From assembly GCA_014843695.1 (NCBI GenBank), contig CM026404.1:7724933-7788932 (forward strand): a stretch of DNA of 64,000 bases. Direction: 5' to 3'. This stretch comes from Archivesica marissinica (Eukaryota > Mollusca > Bivalvia > Venerida > Vesicomyidae). The translations under genes were made by a program, and so were the position numbers. Numbering within the stretch: the stretch's first letter is position 1; every line of letters begins with the position of its first letter. Positions 1 to 10,426 of the stretch are shown one piece after another. The notes under the pieces were generated by a model that was not told where the DNA came from, did not search any database, and saw nothing but the letters and a program-made list of their open reading frames with translations.

Positions 1-1478
1 GACCAAATGTACCAATGGCATATCTACTGTTAGATGACCAAATTTTCAAACGACGTCCGGAACAAAACACTTGTAGTAATTCAAAAACGAGCAATTGGTT
101 ACTAATTGATTATACAAGTTATTCTAACAGCGTTCTTTGTCAGCCATATTGTTTCGCACGTGGCGGTGTCTGCATAAGATCTCCTATTCACGAAACTCAC
201 GTGACGATGACACAAATGACAAAATAATGTCTAAATTTTATAATTAATATCTTTGTTACATATTGGATGTTTAGTTACCAGACTCTGAAGGGAAGAAGTA
301 ACATGATTAATTAGCATATTGCTGTAAATGCTATAAAACAGACATTTACAATCGAAGAATGAAATATTTTTTTTAAAAGCAAGGGGGACTTTCCGCGAAC
401 AAGAAGCATTGTAAATTGGGTATTCATAATTAGTTTAAACATATTTTATTTTCTATCATGTACATGGTTATTTACAAGAATGGTATTAAAGCGACACTAC
501 ATCAGTGAAAACGCAAATTTCTACAGAATGTATTTTCCTATTATATGGTATTATTTTTTCCCAACTATTTGCCTCAAAAACTGAATATTTCAACTAATAA
601 ACAAACGTCGTATACGCGGTTTGTTGACATAACAAAATATGGTCGATATCCAAGCGTAATACAACTCGTGTATCCTGAATAACACGATATATGGTACAGA
701 TTTACCGTTATATCTCACAGTTGTGCCTATGCATATCTATTTGTAGACTAATCTTAGTTAAATTATCTCTAAACGACATTACCTCGCGTTTAGTATTGAC
801 TCCGATGACAAACAAACGTCAATTCAGGAGCATGGATGGCCGCTATATGAAATTTTACTTTCAATTGTGAATGCTTGTAGACTATAAAAATACTGTTTAT
901 TGTTCAATGTTAGTGTTTGGATGTATTCGGAAGAATTTGTAGTAGCAATGCATTTATACGTGAAAAAAATGCATTTTATTTGCTTTTGGCGATGTAATGT
1001 CGCTCTAAGGAATTGGACAGAAAGCTACACAGTAATCAACACCGCTGGCCCTCAAATACAGTAGTGTGATGCGTACAATTAGGGGTCATGTCTGTGTTAG
1101 CGAAGCAATCACATTCTTTTGTAAATTGTTTTCTTAATACGATTTGCGAGATTAGTGTTGCTATATATTGTTCTAAATGTTATCTGCAAATAGCTGACGA
1201 CATTTATTTCATAAAGGAATAGTTATATAACAGTAATAAATACCACAATAAAAACGTACAGCACTCTCTGCTAAATGTATGTAAGTAATATTGAGCACAA
1301 CTGTATAGATAAATAATACATCAAGTGCAATGCTATAAAGAACAGCGTCTAAATTTGCTACAAAGTCTTTCTGGCGTCAAAATTGACGAGGCACCATCCC
1401 AGACGTCACTTATTTGAATCTGAACGGTGTTCAATCTTCTGACTCACGCAGCTATATATATTATTTACAGAACTAATG
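1..1478. other. AT-rich non-coding sequence
   Basis: No gene, RNA gene or tandem repeat was recognised here. Open frames are short (70 codons at most) and resemble nothing I know. Confidence 0.5.
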
Positions 1479-1661
1479 TACAGTAAAACCTGTGTTAGTG
1501 GTCACCTCCATTAAGCGGCCAACCTGTATTAAGCAGCCAGTTGCCAGATTCCCAATTTGTTGTTTCATTATACAGTTGACCACTATTAAGCAGCCACCTG
1601 TGCTAAGCAGCCACTTTCTGTGATTCCCTTGGCTGGCTGCTTAAGGCAGGTTTGACTTGTA
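1479..1661 (+). mobile_element. pogo/Tigger-like MITE, family T1
   Basis: A short element flanked by TA that begins CAGTAAAACCTGTGTTAGTG and ends with an imperfect inverted copy (GGCAGGTTTGACT). Inside are several alternating copies of the motif TTAAGCAGCCA. Related copies lie at 33865-34039 (opposite strand) and 55130-55311. A CAGT terminus with a TA target is typical of pogo/Tigger-type DNA transposons; there is no transposase, so it would be non-autonomous. Confidence 0.6.
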
Positions 1662-2178
1662 GATACGTACGTGACATGATCATAGTGTAATCACGGTTGT
1701 TCAGACATTTAGAAAACATTAAAAACATTGAAATCTTGAGCTATGCATTTTAATCACTTTGACCTCATTCACAGCGGTCACATATATAGACAATTAACGA
1801 TGACGTCATCCATGTTATTTTGTATTCCCGAAGAAGTCTAACATGAACGATACGCTATATTAGACTGGAGTTTGTTTAATTATTCTAAGATGTATTATTA
1901 TACATGAGATACATGGTTTGTCAGTTACTGTAAACACTGTGTTTCATGTAATGACCCCAATTGTACCGTCCACAATTAATTTAAGATACTGCACAGTCGT
2001 TAGCGTCATCATGCACTTGACGATTCAATGCGTGTGTATAAGTCACTGCACTAAACACTACTATTTTGCGTGACAATGTTATTATGTTAAATTCCCGACG
2101 AATTCCATAATATTCCAGTCGTTTCACATAACACACTTTATATTCCAAAGCACGTGACAGATTATGTATACGGGTATA
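1662..2178. other. AT-rich non-coding sequence
   Basis: About 0.5 kb in which I see no gene or repeat. Confidence 0.5.
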
Positions 2179-2188
2179 TCCACTATTA

Positions 2189-2348
2189 GTTTATACAAAT
2201 TTATTTGAGCTCGATTGCGAAACAAGTTATTTCAACTTATATAAATCACTCTCGAGACCTCATTCCTGATGGAATCCATCGCCACGAGGGAGAGAGAAGA
2301 AGCAACGTGGAATTTAAATGCCTTGCCTAAGGGCACAATCGTAACGGC
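2189..2348 (-). mobile_element. SINE type B, headless copy
   Basis: Carries the type B body and tail on the minus strand: the 'gcgatggattccatcagg' block, then 'gtgattaatataagtt' and 'cgcaatcgagct'. The tRNA-like head is missing. Perfect 10-bp direct repeats TCCACTATTA flank it at 2179-2188 and 2349-2358, so this truncated form was itself inserted by retroposition. Confidence 0.8.
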
Positions 2349-2582
2349 TCCACTATTAACACACAACAATCACACATATATATATATATGAACAATGTTA
2401 CATGCTAGAATTTCCGTGTCTTACACAGCCAGATGCAAAGTTTAATATGAAAGCCTGTATAATGTTTGATTGACACTAACATTTCTCTGATAAAGTTATT
2501 TGAATTGAGTCCATCTTATTTGAACATGCAAATGTTTGCATAGAACGTCTGTTTATACCCAATCGTTCAGTAAACACAGCTT

Positions 2583-3378
2583 GTGTTTATATTTGTACAC
2601 ACAGATTTTATCGCGAGATACACATTGTGTGATGTTATGTTTATTTTGATGAGCTACACATTTGGTCATGCTATGTTTATTTTGACGAGATACACATTCT
2701 GTCATTCTATGTTTATTTTGACGAGATGCACATTCGGCCATGTTATGTTTATTTTGACGAGATACACATTCTGTCATTCTATGTTTATTTTGACGAGATG
2801 CACATTCGGCCATGTTATGTTTATTTTGACGAGATGCACATTCTGTCAAGCTATGTTTATTTTGACGAGATGCACATTCGGCCATGTTATGTTTATTTTG
2901 ACGAGATGCACATTCGGCCATGTTATGTTTATTTTGACGAGATGCACATTCTGTCAAGCTATGTTTATTTTGACGAGATGCACATTCGGCCATGTTATGT
3001 TTATTTTGACGAGATGCACATTCGGCCATGTTATGTTTATTTTGACGAGATGCACATTCTGTCAAGCTATGTTTATTTTGACGAGATGCACATTCGGCCA
3101 TGTTATGTTTATTTTGACGAGATGCACATTCGGCCATGTTATGTTTATTTTGACGAGATGCACATTCTGTCAAGCTATGTTTATTTTGACGAGATGCACA
3201 TTCGGCCATGTTATGTTTATTTTGACGAGATGCACATTCGGCCATGTTATGTTTATTTTGACGAGATGCACATTCTGCCATGTTATGTTTATTTTGACGA
3301 GATGCACATTCTGTCATTCTATGTTTATTTTGACGAGATACACATTCGGCCATGCTATGTTTATTTTGACGGGATATA
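2583..3378. repeat. 36-bp minisatellite MS1
   Basis: About 22 tandem copies of a 36-bp unit with core tgttatgtttattttgacga. In the middle (about 2800-3240) the units follow a three-unit pattern (two 'cggccatg' units, then one 'ctgtcaag' unit), a 108-bp higher-order repeat. Because 36 is a multiple of three, long open frames appear on both strands; these are judged spurious. The outermost units are the most diverged. Confidence 0.95.
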
Positions 3379-3451
3379 GCATCCTGGGAAATATTAACTA
3401 GTGTGTATTCTAAATGCAATGTTATATGACAACACATTTGGTTTTGAATGT

Positions 3452-5530
3452 GTAGCACGGGTTATTCGCATGCAGCACGATACACTCGCATACAGCACGG
3501 GTCATTCACATATAGCATGAAATATTCGCATACAACACGGAACACTCCCATACAGCACGGAACACTCGCATATGGCACGTGACGCTCGCATACAGCACGG
3601 GACACTCGCATACAGCACGGAACACTCGCATACAGCACGAGTCATTCACATATAGCATGAAATATTCCCATACAGCACGGAACACTCGCATATGGCACAT
3701 GACGCTCGCATACAGCACGGGACACTCGCATACAGCACGGAACACTCGCATATGGCACGTGACGCTCGCATACAGCACGGGACACTCGCATACAGTACGG
3801 GACACACGCATACAGCACGGGACATTCGCATACAGCACGGGTCATTCGCATACAGCGCGATACACTCGCATACAGCACTGGACACTCGCATACAGCACTG
3901 GACACTCGCATACAGCACTGGACACTCGCATACAGCACTGGACACTCACATACAGCAATGGACACTCACATACAGCACTGGACACTCGCATACAGCACGG
4001 GACACTCGCATACAACACTGGACACTCACATACAGCACTGGACACTCACATACAGCACTGGACACTCACATACAGCACTGGACACTCGCATACAGCACGG
4101 GACACTCGCATACAGCACTGGACACACGCATACAGCACGGGACACTCACATACAGCACTGGACACTCACATACAGCACGGGACACTCGCATACAGCACGG
4201 GACACTCGCATACAGCACTGGACACTCGCATACAACACTGGAAATCACCGCATACAGCACGGAACACTCGAATACAGAACGGGGCATGCGCATACAGCAT
4301 GTAGCAGTCACATACAGCACGGGACACACGCATACAGCACGGGACACTCGCATACAGCACTGGACACACGCATACAGCACGGGACACTCACATACAGCAC
4401 TGGACACTCACATACAGCACGGGACACTCGCATACAGCACGGGACACTCGCATACAGCACTGGACACTCGCATACAACACTGGAAATCACCGCATACAGC
4501 ACGGAACACTCGAATACAGAACGGGGCATGCGCATACAGCATGTAGCAGTCACATACAGCACGGGACACACGCATACAGCACGGGACACTCGCATACAGC
4601 ACTGGACACACGCATACAGCACGGGACACTCACATACAGCACTGGACACTCACATACAGCACGGGACACTCGCATACAGCACGGGACACTCGCATACAGC
4701 ACTGGACACACGCATACAGCACGGGACACTCGCATACAGCACTGGACACACGCATACAGCACGGGACACTCGCATACAGCACGGGACACACACATACAGC
4801 ACGGGACACTCGCATACAGCACTGGACACACGCATACAGCACGGGACACTCGCATACAGCACTGGACACACGCATACAGCACTGGACACTCGCATACAAC
4901 ACTGGAAATCACCGCATACAGCACGGAACACTCGAATACAGAACGGGGCATGCGCATACAGCAGGTAGCAGTCACATACAGCACGGGACACACGCATACA
5001 GCACGTACCAGTCATATACAGCACGGATCATTCGCATACAGTACGTGACACACGCATACAGCATGTGACAGTCACATACAGCACGGGACACACGCATACA
5101 GCACGTAACAGTCACATACAGCACGGATCATTCGCATACAGTACGTGACACACGCATACAGCACATAACAGTCACATTCAGCAAAGATCATTCGCATGCA
5201 GTACGTGACACACACACATACAGCACGTGACACACGCATACAGTACGGATCATTCGCATACAGCACGTGACATACACATACAACACGGGTCATTCGCATA
5301 CAGCACGGGTCATTCGCATACAGCACGTGACACACGCATACAGCACGGGTCATTCACATACAGCACCTGACACATGCATACAGCACTGGTCATTCGCATA
5401 CAGCACGTGCCACACGCATACAGCACGCACGGGACACACGCATACAGCACGCACGGGACACACGCATACAGCGCGTGGTGCAGACATACAACACGTGACA
5501 CACGCATACAGCACGGGTCACTCGCTCGTG
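3452..5530. repeat. 20-bp minisatellite MS2
   Basis: About 100 copies of a 20-bp unit (consensus cgcatacagcacgggacact) with frequent variants (cactgg, cacgta, gtcatt). A block including an odd 22-bp unit ('gaaatcacc') recurs near 4230, 4472 and 4893. The first two recurrences are 242 bp apart and nearly identical, which shows a higher-order duplication. It starts about 75 bp after MS1 but is unrelated to it. Confidence 0.95.
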
Positions 5531-5873
5531 AATAGGACTATGTCTTTAAATGTATGTGAATTTAACTATATTTTATAATCTAAGTCAGCCCATGATCTTC
5601 AGTAGTATAGCGGAAACGAGGACCCGTCAACCCCGGATTGTCTTAGACGAGTATCCACAATTTGTATCCACCATTCCTGTGTTACTCAGAATGTGCATTT
5701 AATGAGATAGTTATGCATTAGAACACAATTTAACATAGCTAGATTATAAGGTATGCACTTAACGTGTGTAGAATACGGTATGATGTGTATTATGATGGCT
5801 TCGAGTTTTGATTAAGGTATCCCACTTTCAAAATACTCCAAATACATTCACGAATCTAACATATACAAGATGT
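5531..5873. other. non-coding spacer
   Basis: I see no gene or repeat between MS2 and the SINE that follows. Confidence 0.5.
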
Positions 5874-6020
5874 AGCAGTTACGATTGTGCCCTTATGCAA
5901 GCCATTTAAATTCAACATAGCCTCTTCTCGCCCTCGTGGCGATGGATTCCATCGGGAATGAGGTCTCGAGAGTGATTAATATAAGTTGTATAGGAACTTG
6001 TTTCGCAATCGAGCTATAAA
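5874..6020 (+). mobile_element. SINE type B, headless copy
   Basis: Body and tail of type B on the plus strand, from 'gttacgattgtgccc' to 'cgcaatcgagct'. The tRNA-like head is absent, and I did not find a clear target-site duplication. Confidence 0.75.
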
Positions 6021-6154
6021 CTAAGCTAGCTAATGATACATGTTAGATTTAAACTAGATTCTAACTAAAACGTGTTCAAAAGATCGTTTCAAATTATACC
6101 ATTCTAATAAAATGGCTATATGGTGTATTTAACCGGAGTCAACAATATACATAA

Positions 6155-6443
6155 CTGTGTTTTACGTTTATTTATCGTCGCTACCGGTTGCCCATATGAG
6201 CGACGCCTCCTGAAGAGATTAGTCATTTTAGATTTTTGGAAGATAGAGCAATGATACAGACAGAGACCCATTCCAGAGTCTCCTCTGGTTCTTTTACGTG
6301 CACTGTGTATAGCACCGACACGAGACCTGTTTAAAATCCCATCTGAAAGACAGTTAATATTATTAGGGTCAGACTGGGTATCGAACCTGTGATCCCTGGA
6401 TTACCAGTCCAGCGTTTTACCACTGGACTACAGATCCGTCTGT
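6155..6443 (-). mobile_element. SINE type A, full length
   Basis: The minus strand has a tRNA-like head with an A box (GTAGTCCAGTGG) and a B-box region, and an anticodon loop reading CTGGTAA (GGT, a Thr-type anticodon). The type A body follows, and the tail 'ggtagcgacgataaataaac'. Direct repeats TATACATAA flank it at 6146-6154 and 6444-6452. Confidence 0.85.
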
Positions 6444-6485
6444 TATACATAATGTAACACTAATACCTGTTTTGAACCTTCATTG

Positions 6486-6771
6486 GTCCGCCTCCGTGGT
6501 CGAGTGGTTAAGGTCGCTGACTTGTAACCTGTAACACTGTAACCTATCATCACTGATGTTCACGGGTTCGAGCCCCGCTCAGACCGTGTTTCATTTATAT
6601 GAAAAAGTTGGCAGTTTCTTACGGAGGTTGGTGCAACCAAGTACTGGTTAACCGCTGGAGCCTGTCCAGGAAAGGTATTGTTAGGTAAACTGCCCGCCGG
6701 CGATATAGCCCAAAATGGTGCTGATGCAGGCGTAAAACCCGAAATATAATAATAATAATAATAATAATAAT
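6486..6771 (+). mobile_element. SINE type E with (TAA)n tail
   Basis: The head has an A box (TGGTCGAGTGG) and a B box (GGGTTCGAGCCCC), with an extended anticodon region around 'gacttgtaac'. The body contains 'gttggtgcaaccaagtactgg' in parts and ends in a (TAA)n tract at about 6746-6770. It lacks the tail seen in the second type E copy at 41394-41653. Confidence 0.75.
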
Positions 6772-6864
6772 TGAACCTTTGAGTTCTCCTTAGCAATGCA
6801 ATGGAAAACGTCTACACGGGTAACAATGATTTTAATTTGAAGCTATCATCATATTCAATATGAG

Positions 6865-6952
6865 TTCAGTCTAGTCGAATTGTCCATTCCGACTTCGAGA
6901 CAACCAGAGAATTCGACCTAACCGACTTTGACATAACGGATGTAGACTGTAA
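6865..6952 (+). mobile_element. pogo/Tigger-like MITE T2, internally deleted copy
   Basis: An 88-bp relative of the element at 22588-22800. It keeps the CAGTCTA start, the inner block 'ccgacttcgaga' and the end 'cataacggatgtagactgt'; the middle is missing. Confidence 0.6.
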
Positions 6953-7085
6953 TACAAAACATGACAATTTAAGGAAACGCTAACGGGTCACACATTCTAG
7001 CAACATGAGTTTCTTTTGAACACCATCATGCATTTGCCTTGCCCTGATTCCTGTGTCTCGATGTGTTTACTTAATTGAAATGATT

Positions 7086-7253
7086 AGCTTAGACGAATTT
7101 AGTTTAGCTCGATTGCGACACAAGTTCTTACAACTTATATTAATCATTCTCGAGACCCCATTCCTGATGGAATCCATCGCCACGGGGGAGATAGAAGAGG
7201 CAATGTGGACTTTAAATGCCTTGCCTAATGGCACACTCGTAACGGCTACAGTG
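7086..7253 (-). mobile_element. SINE type B, headless copy
   Basis: Type B body and tail on the minus strand without the tRNA-like head. Perfect 13-bp direct repeats AATTGAAATGATT flank it at 7073-7085 and 7254-7266. Confidence 0.85.
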
Positions 7254-7368
7254 AATTGAAATGATTGCTGTTTTTTTTATTTGGAAGGTGATTAGCATTT
7301 GCTTAAATATGTATAAAACAGTATGCGATACTGCAGCTATAAACTGTTAGAATATGTGCGTACTGTAC

Positions 7369-7543
7369 TATACTAGAGAACATAGAAAACGCACACCTAT
7401 CACATCTCTATTACAAAGCACAAACTGAGCAACTAACAATATTCCAAAATGTTTAAAACTATGTATATATAATTTTATATAGTTATTGATTTCCATGTAC
7501 AAACACTTATCCGAAGTGTGCGTTTTCTATGTCCTCTAGTATA
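7369..7543. mobile_element. 175-bp TIR element (MITE), source-like sequence of MS11
   Basis: Terminal inverted repeats of 28 bp lie at 7369-7396 and 7516-7543, with one mismatch (gagaacat against gaggacat). Both begin TATACTAGAG, consistent with a TA target duplication. The interior is AT-rich and has no open frame. The inverted repeat and the adjoining 'cta..cat' match the unit of the 36-bp array at 56240-64000. Confidence 0.85.
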
Positions 7544-7632
7544 CATGGCATATGTTTATTATGGACATCACTGATTTATAGTGCAATGGCAATCTCTTCA
7601 ATAGATGTACATTTATTATGCTAAGCTAGACT

Positions 7633-8331
7633 CAGGGACGGGTACAGGATTTGGCGTTAGGGGGCGCAACATATTTGAAGGCTAGCATCTAGGGGGTCCG
7701 GGGGCATGCTCCCACGTAACATGTTGAAAACAATGGATCCACCAGGTGCATTCTGTGCGTTCTGGTGTATTCTATTAATCAGGGGCGGTTTGGAACCCCT
7801 GAGAAAAAGTCTGGAATCGCGCATGAAATTTCACCAGACCAACAAGACATGCGTGACACGTTGTAGAATTTATTTAATAATGGACTTTGTATTAAAAAAT
7901 ATTTATATCACCGTTACTGCAAAATATATGTTTATTTTCTGAGCAATTATCTTACCTTTTCTTTGGATTCTTTCGGAAAAAGCTACTCATCATCGTTTGA
8001 AATTTAACGCGTTTCGCACTCGGGGCATCCATTATTGTTTTGATAGACTAGATTGACAGCACAGAGTGACGTCATCCTCTACAGAATGTCAAGTGCGGGT
8101 AGTTGCCGGGACGGATTTGAACACGCGACACAGACTCAAACACATGACGGTTTGGCATATTTGTTGCAGACACCGTAGGCGCACTTTTATCAACAAATCA
8201 GTTATAAAATATATTGTACGATCGTAGCGAGATTTTTTTTGCATATTACATTTTTAACGCAAAATACGGCACATTAGTTACCTATGCTCCGGCGATTTTA
8301 GGAGGGGTGCACACCCCTGATTCCGCTAGTG
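7633..8331. mobile_element. possible hAT-like non-autonomous element
   Basis: Starts CAGGGACGGGTACAGG and ends with a loosely matching inverted sequence (CCTGATTCCGCTAGTG), with G-rich and C-rich subterminal stretches. Such ends resemble hAT-type elements, but the inverted repeats agree at only about 9 of 16 positions and I see no 8-bp target duplication. No transposase frame is visible. Confidence 0.35.
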
Positions 8332-8899
8332 AGACTAGCACCTAGTTAACAATATACATATATATTTACCGCGACATTTAAAACATAAACTTGCAAATCA
8401 GACGTCTGAGTTTTCACTCCCCACCAACAAAAGTTTATTGCCCAAGAAACCGGTCTATAACCGGCTGCCACGCAACTTGTGTGAACGAAGCAGTTTGTTG
8501 ACAAAGCACTTATAAAGTCATAATATCGGACGAGAACCACTTCTTCTCAGAACTCGGGACTGTTTACAACTACATAATCTTGGTCGTAAAACAGTAATCA
8601 AAATCTGCCTATGCAATAAAGCCGTTATGGTCTATTGTGAACTCATTTACCTGCCCTTGAATACTCTTCAAAATAAAAGGTGAGAAGATTATCAAAAGAA
8701 ATGACGACTAAATTTTTTTATTGCTTCCAAACTCTCTGTATGCCAGAAGTACAGTATTATGTTGTAAATATGTGATAGGTATCTCCATGTGCATGTTGAT
8801 GGAGATGTATGAACAAAGGGCATGTGAATAGTTCCAAACATGTCCGAACGTATCCTTGTAAAGTTGCACAGATACATACTTACACAGGTAGCTTTCCTT
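8332..8899. other. non-coding sequence
   Basis: No gene or repeat recognised before MS3 begins. Confidence 0.5.
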
Positions 8900-10292
8900 C
8901 ATACCCTCCTCCCTGCATATCCCCTGCCTGCATACACTCGTCCCTGCATACCCCCTCCCCGCATACCCCCTGCCTGCATACACTCGTCCCTGCATACCCC
9001 CATGCGTGCATACCCTCCTCCCTGCATACCCCCCTGCCTGCATACACTCTTCCCTGCATACCCCCATGCGTGCATACCCTCCTCCCTGCATACCCCCCTG
9101 CCTGCATACACTCTTCCCTGCATACCCCCTGCCTGCATACCCCCTGCCTGCATATCCCCTACCTGCATATCCCCTGCCTGCATACCCCCTGCCTGCATAC
9201 CCTCGTCCCTGCATACCCCCCTGCCTGCATATCCCCTGCCTGCATATCCCCTGCCTGCATACCCTCGTCCCTGCATACCCCCTGTCTGCATATCCCCTGC
9301 CTGCATATCCCCTGCCTGCATACCCCCTGCCTGCATACCCCTGCCTGCATATCGCCTGCCTGCATATCCCCTGCCTGCATACCCCCCTGCCTGCATATCC
9401 CCTGCCTGCATATCCCCTGCCTGCATACCCTCGTCCCTGCATACCCCCTGCCTGCATATCCCCTGCCTGCATATCCCCTGCTGCATATCCCCTGCCTGCA
9501 TATCCCCTGCCTGCATACCCCCCTGCCTGCATACCCTCGTCCCTGCATACCCCCTGCATGCATACCCTCCTCCCTGCATACCCCTGCCTGCATACCCCCT
9601 TCCAGTATACCCTCGTCCCTGCATACCCCCTGCCTGTATACCCTCGTCCCTGCATACCCCCTGCCTGTATACCCTCGTCCCTGCATACCCCCTGCCTGTA
9701 TACCCTCGTCCCTGCATACCCCCTGCCTGCATACCCTCGTCCCTGCATACCCCCTGCCTGCATACCCTCGTCCCTGCATACCCCCTGCCTGTATACCCTC
9801 GTCCCTGCATACCCCCTGCCTGCATACCCTCGTCCCTGCATACCCCCTGCCTGCATACCCTCGTCCCTGCATACCCCCTGCCTGCATACCCTCCTCCCTG
9901 CATACCCCCTGCCTGCATACCCCCTACTGCATACCCCCTGCCTGCATAGCCTCGTCCCTGCATACCCCCTGTCTGCATACCCTCGTCCCTGCATACCCCG
10001 TGCCTGCATACCCTCGTCCCTGCATACCCCCTGCCTGCATACCCTCGTCCCTGCATACCCCCTGCCTGCATACCCTCGTCCCTGCATACCCCCTGCCTGC
10101 ATACCCCCTACTGCATACCGCCTGCCTGCATAGCCTCGTCCCTGCATACCCCCTGCCTGCATACACTCGTCCCTGCATACCCCCTGCCTGCATACCCTCG
10201 TCCCTGCATACCCCCTGCCTGCATACACTCGTCCCTGCATACCCCTGTCTGTATACCCTCGTCCCTGCATACATCCTCCCTGCATACACACA
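8900..10292. repeat. 31-bp pyrimidine-rich minisatellite MS3
   Basis: Alternating 15- and 16-bp half units (cctgcctgcatacc and ctcgtccctgcatacc types) give a 31-bp dimer, which is best ordered at 9600-10250. In the left part the half units occur in looser order. The minus strand carries repeated G3-G5 runs. Long frames rich in Pro, His and Tyr on one strand and Gly and Gln on the other result from the repetition. Confidence 0.95.
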
Positions 10293-10426
10293 TTGTTCAA
10301 CTAGTCTTCATTTTAATCTATATTAAACAGTGAAATTAGTTAAGTTGTTTTAATATTTCATTTACTATTTTTATTTGCAAAAACGGAACAGTTTCTGCAT
10401 TTCATTATTAAGATAAGACAGTATAC

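Noticed and set aside
3452..5530. CRISPR-like array
   Set aside because: Units are contiguous 20-bp tandem repeats with no spacers, and the genome is eukaryotic.
7625..8339. 8-bp target duplication around the possible hAT-like element
   Set aside because: The flanks GCTAGACT and AGACTAGC are not direct repeats, so the element borders remain unproven.
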